Part shown: positions 44,753 to 56,190 of the stretch, piece after piece | How positions within the stretch are numbered: the stretch's first letter is position 1 | How the letters are laid out: every line of letters starts with the position of its first letter | NCBI GenBank assembly: GCA_947172415.1 | Contig: OX359190.1 | Location: 9,362,001 to 9,426,000, forward strand | DNA: 64,000 bases | Direction: 5' to 3' | Source of the DNA: Chondrosia reniformis | Lineage: Eukaryota > Porifera > Demospongiae > Chondrillida > Chondrillidae | Notes under the pieces: model-generated | What the model saw: only the letters and a program-made list of their open reading frames with translations | Told to the model about the DNA's origin: nothing | Database searches by the model: none | Translations under genes and position numbers: made by a program

Positions 44753-46812
44753 ATGAATCCATTAAGAAGAATCAAGCAGTTGAGTTTATGTCTTCTCTTC
44801 AGTATCGGATTGTTCATGTTGCTCTTGTCGCTTTGGCTACATGAAGGTTACTCTACTACCAAACCTTCCAGTTCAACTACGGGCCAATGGAATAACGCGC
44901 GTATCAATATTCTTCCTCACACAGCTTCTGTGTCGTCTCCCTCCTCTTCTTCAAAGGAAAATTTAGAGTATCTGTTAAAATTTCAGAAAGAAGAAATGGA
45001 AAGGTTTTGCGAAGAGAACCCTACGCTATCTGACATCCAGGTACAATACAGGAGAATGCTTTATAACGACCAACACAAAATTATCTACTGTTACCTGCCT
45101 AAAGTTGGGTGTACGAATATTAAACTGATGTTTCTGGTGTTGGCTGGTAAATTTCCCGCCAATACCTCAGTTCCCCACTATGATATTCACACCACAGTGG
45201 GTAAGAACCCAAAGATTTGTCTTATGTCTTCCCTGTCTCCCAAGGAGCAAGAGTGGAGGATGAAGGAATACTTCAAGTTTGTCGTTTTAAGAGAGCCTTC
45301 AGAAAGACTTCTTTCAGGTTATATCGACAAGCTGGAGCTTCCACTTAGCCCCGAGAAGCATCTACTGGATCCAATTAAGCAACGGTTTATGAGAAAATTC
45401 AAGAAAATTTACAATTACAGACCAGATAATAAAACACATTGGAATGGCAGTACAATTCGCTATGTTCCATTTGAGGACTATTTAAAATATCTGTACAGTC
45501 AAAATGATAGGTGTGTACGTATGTATTTGCATACAATACATACAAATCTAGAGGCAAACGATAATCAAGGGTGCTTTTGATCTGACTCCAGACTGACTGA
45601 ATGACTCCTTAAGAGTATCAGTAATAAAGCTCTAAAAATAGGTGTCCATGGCTATGTGCCCTTTTCAGCCTTGTCTCCTCCACCCATTGGCTCATTTGCC
45701 TTCCTCAGGAGACATGAGTGATAGGGTCTAGTCACATGATGATGGTTTTTATATGTTGAATACTGTGTATTCTGTAGGAGGCTCTGACCTCTAAAGTTTC
45801 AGTCACGTTTTGACACTGGTTTCTCTCTTTGAAAATGGTATCACTCTGAAGCCAGCCTTAGTTCAAAATAAGTACTTGAATCTGGCTTCTAAAACACCTA
45901 GTACGTATATATCATGAAAAATCTAAGATACCATTTTCCTACATGCTATATGCCTATTCTGTAAAAGAGCCTATAGGGGAACTAAACCTGAAGAGAGCTT
46001 TGGATGAAGATACAGGAGTCTTTTCTTCCTTCTTTTCCCTGCTTTCATCTTCTTCTCCACTGGGTCAGACAGCTGTTTCTGGGAATTCCACCCATATCAT
46101 GTATGGCTAGAAAGATGTATAACAAATCTTACTCCACGACCTAAGGTTTATTATGATTGTATTACTGGTACTGGTAGAAGCATTTCATAACTAATGTATA
46201 TTCATAATTTGGTTTAAAATACCAAAATTATTACTTGTTACAAAAAATATAGTAAAATTTAATGTGGAGATACGTGTTTACTTCCATAAATAGTGTAAGA
46301 TGTAGTCATTGTATGAATAAAGCGTATTTCTTTAAAAAGTCAGCAATAGATGAAATCTGTCTTGTACAGAACTGATCTGAAATCATATGAAATCCCTCTT
46401 TACCTTCTTGTGTAGTCTAAAGGACGAACACTTTGCTCCAATGCACTTTCTGTGTAGTCCGTGTGTAGTAAAATATGACTTTTACGTTCAGTTTGACCAC
46501 ATGGCAGTAGACATGTACAAAATGATGTCTCATTTAAACCTTTCTCATTGGCTGCTCCCAACTCATCCAGAACATTCCAAAGTCTCCACCAAAGATCTCA
46601 TGAGACTCTACTACAGTAAAATGGATGTAAAGAAGTACAGAGCACTTAAAAAGGACTTGTTTCTTAAAACCAACCATCCCTTTATCTCAGTTCCAGATGG
46701 AGGAGTTGACAGGCAGTTGCTTAAGAGAGCTTTTGATGCAAACTCAATAGATTATGACTGGTTTTATAGACTCTTTTCAGATGTTGCAGACACTAGAGAG
46801 CAATATTTCTAA
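44753..46812 (+). CDS. Golgi carbohydrate sulfotransferase (HNK-1/chondroitin 4-O type), two exons, 384 aa
   Basis: Transfers sulfate from PAPS to a glycan hydroxyl in the Golgi lumen. Exon 1 is 44,753-45,510 (donor gtgtgtac) and exon 2 is 46,416-46,812 (acceptor ttgtgtag); the codon split by the intron is AG|T. Type II membrane topology: short basic N-terminus, one transmembrane segment at about 10-30, Ser-rich stem. The catalytic domain has the 5'-phosphosulfate loop LPKVGCTN (115-122) and the 3'-phosphate site REPSERLLSGY (180-190). The exon 2 segment DEHFAPMHFLCSPCVVKYDF matches the conserved DEHW-P-LCxPC-YDF block of the family. Length is typical (about 350-420 aa). Without splicing, exon 1 reads on to a stop at 45,580, with AATAAA at 45,623, so a truncated transcript is conceivable. 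Exact acceptor site of the substrate (chondroitin, dermatan, other) is not decided by the sequence. Confidence 0.88.
45511..46415 (+). other. Intron of the sulfotransferase gene with a dispersed repeat
   Basis: 905-bp intron. Around 45,940-46,072 it contains cctataggggaactaaacct, agagctttggatgaagatac and a pyrimidine tract followed by ccactgggtcagac. This is a diverged copy of the block at 4,870-4,985 and 32,270-32,390 in the TRAF spacers. Confidence 0.7.
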
Positions 46813-47409
46813 TATTACAGTCTACTAACACTCTTTGCCTTTTAACTTTTACTTTCTTAATTTGTTGACTTGTAAATTGGACATTTAATTTACTGACTTC
46901 AATTTTGATATGCCTGACTTTCAAAGAACATCTTGTTAAGGTAGTTTCATTCATGATCAGTGGTGTCTTAGATGCCACTGCGTCTGAGGCAGTAGCAGAT
47001 TTAAGGTGGGCTTTGGGTGCTAAACATTCCCCTCCATAAGTTTGAGTTTGTATTGGCCAGGTACGTTTCAAATTTTTGTTTTTCTGACGCGTGATATTTA
47101 CAAGGGGAACCCCGCATTCCAAAGACCGCCTGCTCATTCCGCAATCGCGTGACCTGTGATGTGACTACACAGAGTGAAATCATTCATTCCCAAATGTGTC
47201 ACAGTAGATATTAGTCAGGAATAATTACACTATATATGACTTAACTATCTCTGGCCTGTTATATCCACGGTTATATAATCTACGCATACATAGTCAACGC
47301 ATCACAATAGGATTTTTTTTGGATTTGTGACGTACATGTAGACATCGGGTACTTTCCCCTCTCTAAACCCTAAACCCATCCCTGAAAGAGAAAAGCTCCA
47401 TACGAAGAA
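46813..47409. other. Intergenic region, probable promoter of the SKICH gene
   Basis: Terminator region of the sulfotransferase and upstream region of the next gene, both on the plus strand. Minus-strand open frames in this stretch (46,793-47,183) overlap one another, have no recognisable domain and are not called. Confidence 0.5.
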
Positions 47410-50080
47410 ATGGCTCAATCCATTTTCTTAGACGTCAAAAAGGGATACTTGAAAACCAAGGGAATTGAAATAAAGTTTTCACTCCCTAAGGAGGTCAAAA
47501 TTGGTTTAACTGACCGAGTTCATCTAAAGCAATTGCCCTTGGCTTCCGAAGATAAAGAAATGACATTGCGTTCAGTTTGGATTGAAAAGAAATCGGATTC
47601 CTCCGCTGAAAACAAGGTATTCTTCACTCCAGATAAATTATCCATCGTCAAAGATAGTACTTCGTCCCTGCCCTACCAGTTCTACGTGACATACGACACT
47701 ACTAATAATGGCAGTCTGGGCGATAGCGTACCATTTTATATTTGCGCTACGGAGGACCATCTTCAGGAACTGATCGGTTGTGGAAACGTATCACCATCGC
47801 CTTCATCGTTCAGTGTACTCTCTGTACCTCCAGAGGGAGGTGGGATAGAGTGGCCAAGCACTATTAGTGATCGCATCTCCGTAGATGCGGCACTCGATGT
47901 TTGGAGCGGCTCCGTTATCGCTATCCCTAAAGGCGACGGTACTGCAACCCTTGTGGATAGTAGTTTTGAGGCGGTGGACTATACGGACAGTACTGCATTG
48001 GAAGCGGCGGTGCTTTGCCTTGATGAAGAGAAGTCTCCTCTTGTGGAGGTGAGTACATTGAGACTTGATCAGTGTGTGTGTATCCATGGTGCGTGTTTGT
48101 AATGTTGGGGAAATTTGTATCTGTTCTGTTTATTATTTTATCTGATTCATATCAAGTAGGATCAGAGTGGAATTTAGATTATAACTCTTCTACAATACTA
48201 CATCCTATACATACCATGATATACTTAACTACATTCATGGTACACTCTTCCAATCATGAGTCAGGCAATTGTTTCTGGAACTCTGAGATCATTATCTTAT
48301 TATTCCCACTGGATAGTAGATGTACCATAACATAGTGTGTTTTTGGTAATTTATGTTAACAGTGAATTTTGTTTATTCACACATGTTTTAGATGAGCAAA
48401 ACATTATACTATATATATTCATACACTCTGTTGCAAGGCAAATTATATTCCACAACTGATGTATAACTATAATAAGAGGCACTTTGGCCTCTTATTATAG
48501 TTATACAATGCGATGTCCCCCGATAACTCAGTAAACGCCTATAAGCTTGTGTTATCCAGCAAAAAAGCAAGAAAAGCCTAGGGGCAGAGTGTATAACAGT
48601 TATTCAATGTTACTTTGCGGTGTATCGACTATACACGGGTACAAAGCTTAATAGTGATTACTTTGTGGAAGGAGATAGGTACATATAAATCTTGATATTC
48701 TGTTGTAATTGTTTGATGTCCTCTTAGGAGCTTAACACTGAGAGACTTAAGAGCCCCGTCCCAGTACAATGTGAGGAGGTGTCTGCTTTAGATCAGCCAA
48801 ATCAACAAGCAATTCTTGAAATTGAAAAGGAATCCTTACCAAATTTCACACATACTGATAATTTTGAGTTTCTCAGTACTCCAGAGTCTATTAATGTGAA
48901 GGCTTCCATCCCAGCACCACCTGAGAGTCTTAGACAGAATACCAAACTCACTGATAGTCCAGCTTCTGTCAACTCTTCTGATCCTTCTCAACCATCACCA
49001 AGGAGTGATACAACATCACCAAGGAGAGATACAACATCACCAAGGAGTGATACAACATCACCAAGGAGAGATACAACATCACCAAGGAGTGATACAACAT
49101 CACCAAGGGAGAGCTTAGGAATGACATTGGAGCTGGTGCTAAAAAATAATTTGAAGGAGCAGAAGAGAATGCTTGATGTCTATGAAAGGCAATTACAAGG
49201 AAAACAATTTGAGATTCAATCCCTTCGTAGCCAAAGTGATGATTTGAGAGAAGCTCTGAGAATAAAAGAAAATGAGCAAAATTCATTGACAGAAATCAAT
49301 AAAGCTTTGAATAATCAGCTTTCACTCACTGAAGGTAAGCTTGCTAAAATAGAAAAGAAATATAGCACCCTTTTGAAAAACTTGGAAGTAGCTGAACACC
49401 AAAGAAAGAAATTGCAGCTTCAGCTGCAAGAGTGTATTAAAGCCAAGGAAGATGCAGATTATGAGGCAGAGAGGCTTGCAAAAGAGCTCATGCAGAAAAT
49501 GGGTAATGAAGAAGGTAAAAAGAAGAGGCCAAAGAGTGCTTCTTCAACACCAAAAGACCGGCCAAATGCCCTGCCACTCAACATCAAAAAACCCTCAGAA
49601 ATACCAAAGAAGGAAAAAGTTGTGAAAGATGTTTCTAAGCAAGATCCTGTAAGACTGGCTCCCCCTCCTGTTTCCTCTCAAAAGAGGACACAAAGGGACG
49701 TGAGGAGTGAGTCACCAGAGTCGTCTCCCAGAAATAAGCCAAAGCTGAAGACGCACAATAGCGAACCAAAGGAAATGGATTCTAAATTATCCGAGCATTG
49801 GGAATCTGGCTCAGGTAACACGGAGCTCATCAAGACTCTTAGCAGGGAGGAACTGCAGGAGCTACAGCATAAGGGAAATGATTTGGAAACAAAGCTTTTT
49901 AAAAAAGGGGCTGGTGGAAGTGATTGCATAATACCACCCGATGATGTAGCAAGACTGGCAAGATCATTGCAAGGTCACAAAATAGAGATATGCCCACGAT
50001 GTAACAAGTGCTTGATCGGCTACGAAACAGAGCTCTTGAGAAATATCCACATTGATTTCTGCTCTGGTGAAAAGAAATAA
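47410..50080 (+). CDS. SKICH-like / coiled-coil / CCHC zinc-finger protein, two exons, 663 aa
   Basis: Exon 1 is 47,410-48,048 (donor GAG|gtgagt); exon 2 is 48,728-50,080 (acceptor cctcttag), joined in phase 0. The N-terminal ~120 residues resemble a SKICH domain as in NDP52, TAX1BP1 and CALCOCO1: a beta-sandwich pattern ending in LPYQFYVTYD and SLGDSVPFYI, comparable to the YQFCYVD...G.S.PFQF block. Then a disordered linker with candidate LC3-interacting motifs (FEFL in TDNFEFLST, WPSTI), five seven-residue SPRSDTT/SPRRDTT repeats at about 304-340, a coiled coil at about 343-475, a basic Pro/Ser-rich linker, and a C-terminal finger (630-663) with CPRC and HIDFC, spaced like the CCHC ubiquitin-binding finger of NEMO and optineurin. 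Probably a ubiquitin-binding autophagy adaptor. Architecture is seen, function inferred; the SKICH call is the weakest part. Confidence 0.75.
48049..48727 (+). other. Intron of the SKICH gene with a perfect hairpin
   Basis: 679-bp intron. At 48,460-48,507 there is a perfect 21-bp inverted repeat (gtataactataataagaggc and its complement) with a 6-base loop. It could be a tiny foldback element or form an RNA hairpin in the pre-mRNA. Confidence 0.7.
48993..49109 (+). repeat. 21-bp coding minisatellite
   Basis: Units of tcaccaaggagtgatacaac plus one base, alternating gtgat and gagat variants, encoding SPRSDTT and SPRRDTT alternately, five copies plus a partial one. In frame, so changes in copy number would keep the protein open. 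Ser/Thr-Pro and basic residues make it a likely phosphorylation region. Confidence 0.9.
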
Positions 50081-50534
50081 TACTTTGTATATATTTGCTA
50101 TGCTTAACACATTATTACAGTTGAACTGTATTGATCTATATACTATGTATGAGTATATTATTGTACTCTTTCAGCCAATAATTCCTTCTATTGCTATAAA
50201 TCATTAATTTTATATACTTTCACGAACCTTATGTACATATTAAATACATAGGAGCATAGGAAACTGTAAAATAATGGCAGTTCTGTCATACATAATAGAT
50301 AAATTAAAACTAGCTACCTACAAGTCCAGGTTATGAGGATTAGATAGGCCATATACGCATTCAAAATGCTCATTTACTTCTTTAAATGTACAGTGACAAC
50401 CAGTGGAACATTCTATATTTACTTCTCCCTTCTGACCTATAGCTACATAAGGGTTAGTTAGTAAATACATTGAATATTCCCATTAAAAATGTATATACAT
50501 GAATGTATACATGCTATATATGTAAGCAAACACT
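50081..50534. other. Convergent intergenic region
   Basis: 3' flanks of the SKICH gene (+) and the POLE4-like gene (-). AT-rich; no gene seen and no clear AATAAA close to the SKICH stop. Confidence 0.6.
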
Positions 50535-51896
50535 TTAATCAATAGCATCTTCCAGAAAGAAGAATCTGTCAATATGTTTTATACAGTCATCCAAATCTTT
50601 CCTCTGAAGGACTTTGCGTTTGCCTCTTTTCGTGCACTCGTAAGCTTCCTTTGAAAAACTTTGAATAAACTGTTCAGTTGCTTTGCCAATCAATAGTACA
50701 GACTCCAGATTGACTAGACTAACTTCCGAGTCTGACTTGATTATGCTAAGAGGGAATGAATAATCTTATGACACTTGTGTGGCATTATTATGTAAATATA
50801 TTCATTATATATACAACCCCCATGAATATCATTATATCCCCTTCTACATAATGATGTAGCTTGGAGCAGTCAGTCACTCTATACTGTTTCTGATGGATGC
50901 CATAAAGATTACATTGTGTATATATCGTCATTTATTCCACAGGAAAAAAATAAGAGTTAGTAATATCTTGGTATTCTTGTGAGGGGAGCAATAATCTCTA
51001 AATTATGGGTCACCTTTTAAAGTCCAGATAAAAATTGTACAAGGGAACATACATAGGGCTTTCTATAATGCAGCCACCTCTCTAATGAGGCCAAGTTTAT
51101 CTGGCTCCAAGCTGACTGCATTAGAAAGTTTCCCTGTATGTGAAATATAAACAGGGTTTAGGAAAAAAACTTCCATTAGTGAAGGGACTTTTATAGGGGA
51201 ATTCCCTTTAAAAATTACACATTAATCCCCTCTTATATATTAGACCATATACATACCTACCACAGGATCGGGGAAGTCACAGAAAGACTTCAAGACTCAC
51301 CAGAGAAGAGTGGTATTCCCAGAATTCATCCCCATCAAGTCAGGTAGAAAAGAAAACAATGGAATTGCATCTCTTTGGGACACTTACTGTTTAATTCTGG
51401 AAATTGGCAGTTGAAGGATCTTGTTTGGTTTATGAGCTGTGGCTTGACTGTTCTCAACAATGCTACCGTCCACATCATCACTTTGTGTGATCTTACCCTC
51501 ATCCTCACCCGAGGGATGTACTTGGTTACTGCCTGTGTTAGCAAGCACTTCTCCATCCATTTCAGGATCTCCGTGTTCCACTTCATCAACCATAACTTCA
51601 TAATTCTCATCATCTTCAAGATCTGTGTGTGGTAAATCATCACTTTCACTTTGACTTGCATCATTTCCTAAATCTGCTTGAGGTAAATCTTCCTCTTCCA
51701 CTTCTCTTTCCTCTGACAGTTTCTCTCTGATCTCATCATCAGAAGTGGTGCCTCTCTCTTCCACATCCATATCATCTTGTGGAGTTATGGGAAATTGGAA
51801 ACTCTCACCAATTTCATTACTGACCACGCCTCTTTCAGGCAGAACGTGTTCTGAAGGGACTTCCCCTTCAGTCACACCTTCCTCCCTATCATCCAT
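50535..51896 (-). CDS. POLE4: POLE4-like histone-fold protein with long acidic N-terminus, two exons, 239 aa
   Basis: Exon 1 is 51,896-51,388 (donor CA|gtaagt); exon 2 is 50,745-50,535 (acceptor ctcttag). The codon split is CA|C, giving LPISRIKHIIKSD across the junction. The C-terminal ~80 residues match the H2A/NF-YC-type histone fold of DNA polymerase epsilon subunit 4: LPxxRIK, ESVLLIGKATEQFI, KEAYECTKRGKRKVLQRKDL, and the terminal FFFLEDAID, which resembles FAFLEGTLD of the human protein. It pairs with POLE3 in Pol epsilon and is nuclear. The first ~155 residues are strongly acidic (Glu/Asp-rich) and low-complexity; human POLE4 is 117 residues with only a short N-terminal tail. The start is the ATG of MDDREEGV; an acceptor-like ttacatag ten bases upstream suggests a further 5' non-coding exon. 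Confidence 0.85.
50746..51387 (-). other. Intron of the POLE4-like gene
   Basis: 642 bp. No repeat of note. A minus-strand stretch around 51,290-51,340 reads DGDEFWEYHSSL before a gtgagt donor, but has no AG acceptor in a suitable place, so it is not included as an exon. Confidence 0.6.
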
Positions 51897-52330
51897 ATAT
51901 TGGCCTATGTAAATATAATAATTTATAATTATGATTGAGACAGGAAATTTGTAGTATGTCTGAAGAAGAGAGCTCGGGGAAATAAGTAGGACTCTTGAAC
52001 ACTAATTGTATAATGCAGTCATAGAGTATACGAGGATTCTCCCATTTTAAATATTGTTTTAACAAAGGTTGAATTACACGACAGTCTTCTAAAAACTACC
52101 ACTTATGTAACGTCCACGCTCTTGAATACCTTCCTATATTATTCTTAAATATAGTATTTGCGCGTCAGAACAAAGAATGACTAAATTTGTGCATTAATTC
52201 TCACTTCAAGTATTTACTTCCAAACAAGGTCTACCTCCCGCTGATTGTCAAGTGACTGTCACGTGAGCCCACCACGGACCGGACTGTATCTATCGGCTCT
52301 CTGTGGTATTTAGAAGATTTTATTGGTAAG
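51897..52330. promoter_or_regulatory. Probable divergent promoter region (POLE4-like and LASP)
   Basis: Lies between the POLE4-like start (-) and a good donor on the plus strand, ttattg|gtaagtc at about 52,326, the likely end of the non-coding first exon of LASP. GC-richer stretches (cgtgagcccaccacggaccgg) contrast with AT-rich flanks. The LASP coding start at 56,925 is preceded by an acceptor (attcag, 56,891-56,896), which requires an upstream exon. Confidence 0.45.
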
Positions 52331-53777
52331 TCTATCTCAAGCTTCTAAACGCTCACGTAGAAAACTGGTAGTGTAGTTCATGTAATCAATCTTTATATGT
52401 GGTAAATACAAAGTGATTTCCCTGAAATGATTTTAGCGCGCCGTCTGGGCGTCTGAGTAAGGTGTAGTAAATGGACATGTCATTTTGTAGAAAATGGTCT
52501 TCCTCCCTTTTCCTTAGAATAGGCTTTAGAAGAAGTGACTTGATCGTACTTATAATTAATTTGATGAATGTGTCCCTTTAATTCTAGTCGTGTGATGTTA
52601 GAACGTGTCAGCATTTGTGTTCGTTCGTCTTAATTTTGTTACTAGCTAGTTTAAAGGACTAGGTTATCTGCCATTTAAAGGCTGGACGTAGCTGGCAGTT
52701 GAGAATAGATTTGATGATCTCTTTTATGGTCTGTTTTCTGTGATCTATTTTTCGGAAATGTAATTCTTGATTAAAATGTGAAGTTTAATTCTTTTCTACC
52801 TTACTCTCGTGTATTTAGTGGTATAATGTCAGAGTGTACGGTAAGTTGGTCCCCAGTCCTAGCATGTTGCATAAGATAGTCACAGGAGACGTGTTGTATA
52901 AAGGAGTTATGACTTTTTATCCAACAAACTGGCCTGTCTGCCCCAGGGGATCAGAGTGGGGAGAGTAATGGGAGAGGATAAGTTGCCCTACTACTAATGG
53001 GATTGGCTGTTTTTACCTACTGCTTGGGACATACAAAATTTTAGATATAAGAAACTGGCAGAAAATACTTATTTCATGGGGAACTTTTGGTGGATATTAG
53101 TAACTGTTCCTAATCTCCGCTGTGTACTGTTTACATATATAGTTTTGATTTGATAAGATCTCACAATGGTGTGGACATATTATCATTAATAGCTTTTGTA
53201 ACTGGCACTTCATTGTCACTTAATTGAAAATAGAGCTGCCATTTTTATCTAATTGACACCAAATATGAATGTAGTGTTTGTCACCAGATGAGTAAGATCC
53301 TCTCATTTTCTATCTGTGGGTTACAGTTACTAAACATATTTACGGGCAATTTGTTTCAAAATAATGTTTCAATGGAGTTCTATCAATGATATGAAATGTA
53401 CTATATAAAATACATTATTTTCTCTATTTGACCATCTCAGCCAAACCTGAGTACCAAAGGAAGTATACATTTAATAATCACTATTAAGTCGCCTTGAAGT
53501 TTTAATGGACAGAAATATGTTCGAGTCAGCATAGGTGCGATACGCTGGAAATAATCATTGGGAGATACACAGTATGCTTGACCAACCAAAAGCGTGCTGG
53601 ATCTCGTCATTGATCCAGTGCGGCCATTTTATCCATCCCACCCTGGGGGCTGGGTCAGTTGAAAAACATTGACCTTGCCACTAGTCCAAACTCATCAACT
53701 AATATGTCTATGCAAATGGGAGTATAACCTATATGTATTAATGCATGTGTATGGTAATAGCATTCTAGTACTAGTAT

Positions 53778-54327
53778 AGTATGTACATAGTACTATTGCC
53801 TAGTGTAGTACATAGTACTATTGCCTAGTGTAGTACATAGTACTATTGCCTAGTGTAGTACATAGTACTATTGCCTAGTGTAGTACATAGTACCATTGCC
53901 TAGTGTAGTATGTAGTACTATTGCCTAGTGTAGTATGTAGTACTATTGCCTAGTGTAGTACATAGTACTATTGCCTAGTGTAGTATGTAGTACTATTGCC
54001 TAATGTAGTATGTAGTACTATTGCCTAGTGTAGTATGTAGTACTATTGCCTAGTGTAGTATGTAGTACTATTGCCTAGTGTAGTATGTAGTACTATTGCC
54101 TAGTGTAGTATGTAGTACTATTGCCTAGTGTAGTATGTAGTACTATTGCCTAGTGTAGTATGTAGTACTATTGCCTAGTGTAGTATGTAGTACTATTGCC
54201 TAGTGTAGTATGTAGTACTATTGCCTAGTGTAGTATGTAGTACTATTGCCTAGTGTAGTATGTAGTACTATTGCCTAGTGTAGTATGTAATACTATTGCC
54301 TAGTGTAGTATGTAGTACCATTGCCTA
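53778..54327. repeat. 25-bp minisatellite, about 22 copies
   Basis: The unit is tagtatgtagtactattgcc plus tagtg. There are two variants: ACATAG at the left end (five consecutive units and one isolated), ATGTAG in nearly all others. Each unit holds the palindrome tagtacta. Very low divergence implies recent expansion. Confidence 0.95.
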
Positions 54328-55182
54328 TACATGACTTGATAATGGTATACGTATATTAAGTCAAAGCTGTACTTATATGTACATGTAGATGCATGTGCTA
54401 ATTGTTTTTTAATTGACCAAAATGTTGGTTAAATGTAATGTGCAACTATTACTCTTATTGCCTAAATAACAGGTTTAGCTAAAATAGGTCGTTAATGTAG
54501 TTTTAATGTGATCTGTAGCCGTAGGTATGTGTGAATGTGAGCAGTCAGCCTGACATTATTGAGTGTCCTGACACATTCTTACAGAACCGACATCATGCGG
54601 AGATAGGCAGGTTATGTGAACATACTTAGGTAGGTGGGTCAATCTGTCAATTTTGCTCAGACAAGAAGCCTTCTTGATACAAATACCATCTTGTGGACAA
54701 CCCATATGCAGTGGTCCATTTAACTGCTGATCTTTCTGAATGTTTGCAGTAAATGGAACCATGTTATATTCTTATGTAGGATGTAGGAGGCCATTTTTAA
54801 TTACATGTCAGGTAATCCCCTTGGGTGGGGGGTGGAGGTCCTTGTGTCTTTATTCCTACGTATCTCTGATTGGCTCTACTTATCTATGTAATACCATCAT
54901 CTTATTATACTTTTGAATCTTTGTATTCTTTCTGTTTGTGAAGAGTTGAATGTTGTCTGGATACTGTATGAAACATTGAACTGTTTGTTATCAAAATTTA
55001 TGTAATGTGCTTCAATTTCAAAAGCTCCATAGATTAATGATGATGCTAAAAATTAAAATGTGCACTCTTCATCGATCACACTTCACATTCTCCTGAGCCC
55101 AAAAGACAAGCTTCTCATATTACTGCTCTTTGAATCACAGCCTGGGGTGAATTGAAATGCTGTGAGCAATAAAGAAGTAAAT

Positions 55183-55264
55183 GTTTGTTGATGAAGACCT
55201 ATGGGTTGAAACGTCCTATTATCAATAATTTATGTTGCTGTTGCTCAATAATACCTCTGGATTA
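55183..55264 (+). mobile_element. Short element with hammerhead-like core (copy e) between direct repeats
   Basis: TTGATGA (55,188-55,194), stem II agacct / gggtt, then GAAACGTC (55,208-55,215). It is bracketed by aataaagaagtaaa at about 55,169-55,182 and again at about 55,265-55,278, which looks like a 14-bp target-site duplication. The first core base is T instead of C, so this copy is probably inactive. Confidence 0.45.
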
Positions 55265-55689
55265 AATAAAGAAGTAAAGTACAAACCTGGTGCTCCTGTG
55301 CTAATAGACTACGTATGTTATGTCAATTGATGCCCAGAAGTTGGCAATTAGAGAAGGGCCGCTTTGAAATTCGCTTGATTAGTACATAACTTGTGTCTTG
55401 TATTTTTTTGAAAATCCACAGATCTAAAATCTTTTCTTTTCTTTCACTTTGCTAACCTACTGGTACTGTTTGAGCCTGTAGAGTACATACCTGTGTGCTC
55501 AAGGCAGGTAATAGACACACTCACACGCACAGACTGAGTACTGTAACACCTCTGGTGCATGGCTGAAGGTTAAGTATGAATACAGTTATATAGCAATTGT
55601 AGTGATAATCAAAACCACCTATTGACACATAATTATGTAGATCATCAACAGCTGTAAAAACATCAGATCCAATATATAAATAACTTTTA

Positions 55690-55701
55690 GGGGGGGGGGG
55701 G
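55690..55701 (+). repeat. Poly-G tract
   Basis: Twelve consecutive G. Immediately precedes the 18-bp minisatellite. Confidence 0.9.
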
Positions 55702-55728
55702 TTGATGTATATCTTTGTTACCATTGTA

Positions 55729-56190
55729 TATTGGTAATAGTTAGGTAGACTGAGATAGTTAGATTGATTGAGATAGTTAGATAGATTGAGATAGTTAGGT
55801 AGACTGAGATAGTTAGGTAGATTGAGATAGTTAGATAGATTGAGATAGTTAGATAGATTGAGATAGTTAGGTAGATTGAGATAGTTAGGTAGATTGAGAT
55901 AGTTAGGTAGACTGAGATAGTTAGGTAGACTGAGATAGTTAGGTAGATTGAGATAGTTAGATAGATTGAGATAGTTAGATAGATTGAGATAGTTAGGTAG
56001 ATTGAGATAGTTAGGTAGACTGAGATAGTTAGGTAGACTGAGATAGTTAGGTAGATTGAGATAGTTAGATAGATTGAGATAGTTAGATAGATTGAGATAG
56101 TTAGATAGATTGAGATAGTTAGGTAGATTGAGATAGTTAGGTAGACTGAGATAGTTAGGTAGACTGAGATAGTTAGGTAGACTGAGATTA
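55729..56190. repeat. 18-bp minisatellite, about 25 copies
   Basis: The unit is agatagttaggtagattg with variants (gactg, agatag). The minus strand is open across the repeat (LPNYLS and LSNYLN patterns) only because the unit length is a multiple of three and lacks stops; this is not called as a gene. Confidence 0.95.

Noticed and set aside
51290-51345. Extra exon in the POLE4-like intron (DGDEFWEYHSSL before gtgagt)
   Set aside because: No AG acceptor precedes it within the pyrimidine tract, and exon 1 to exon 2 already joins in phase through the histone fold.
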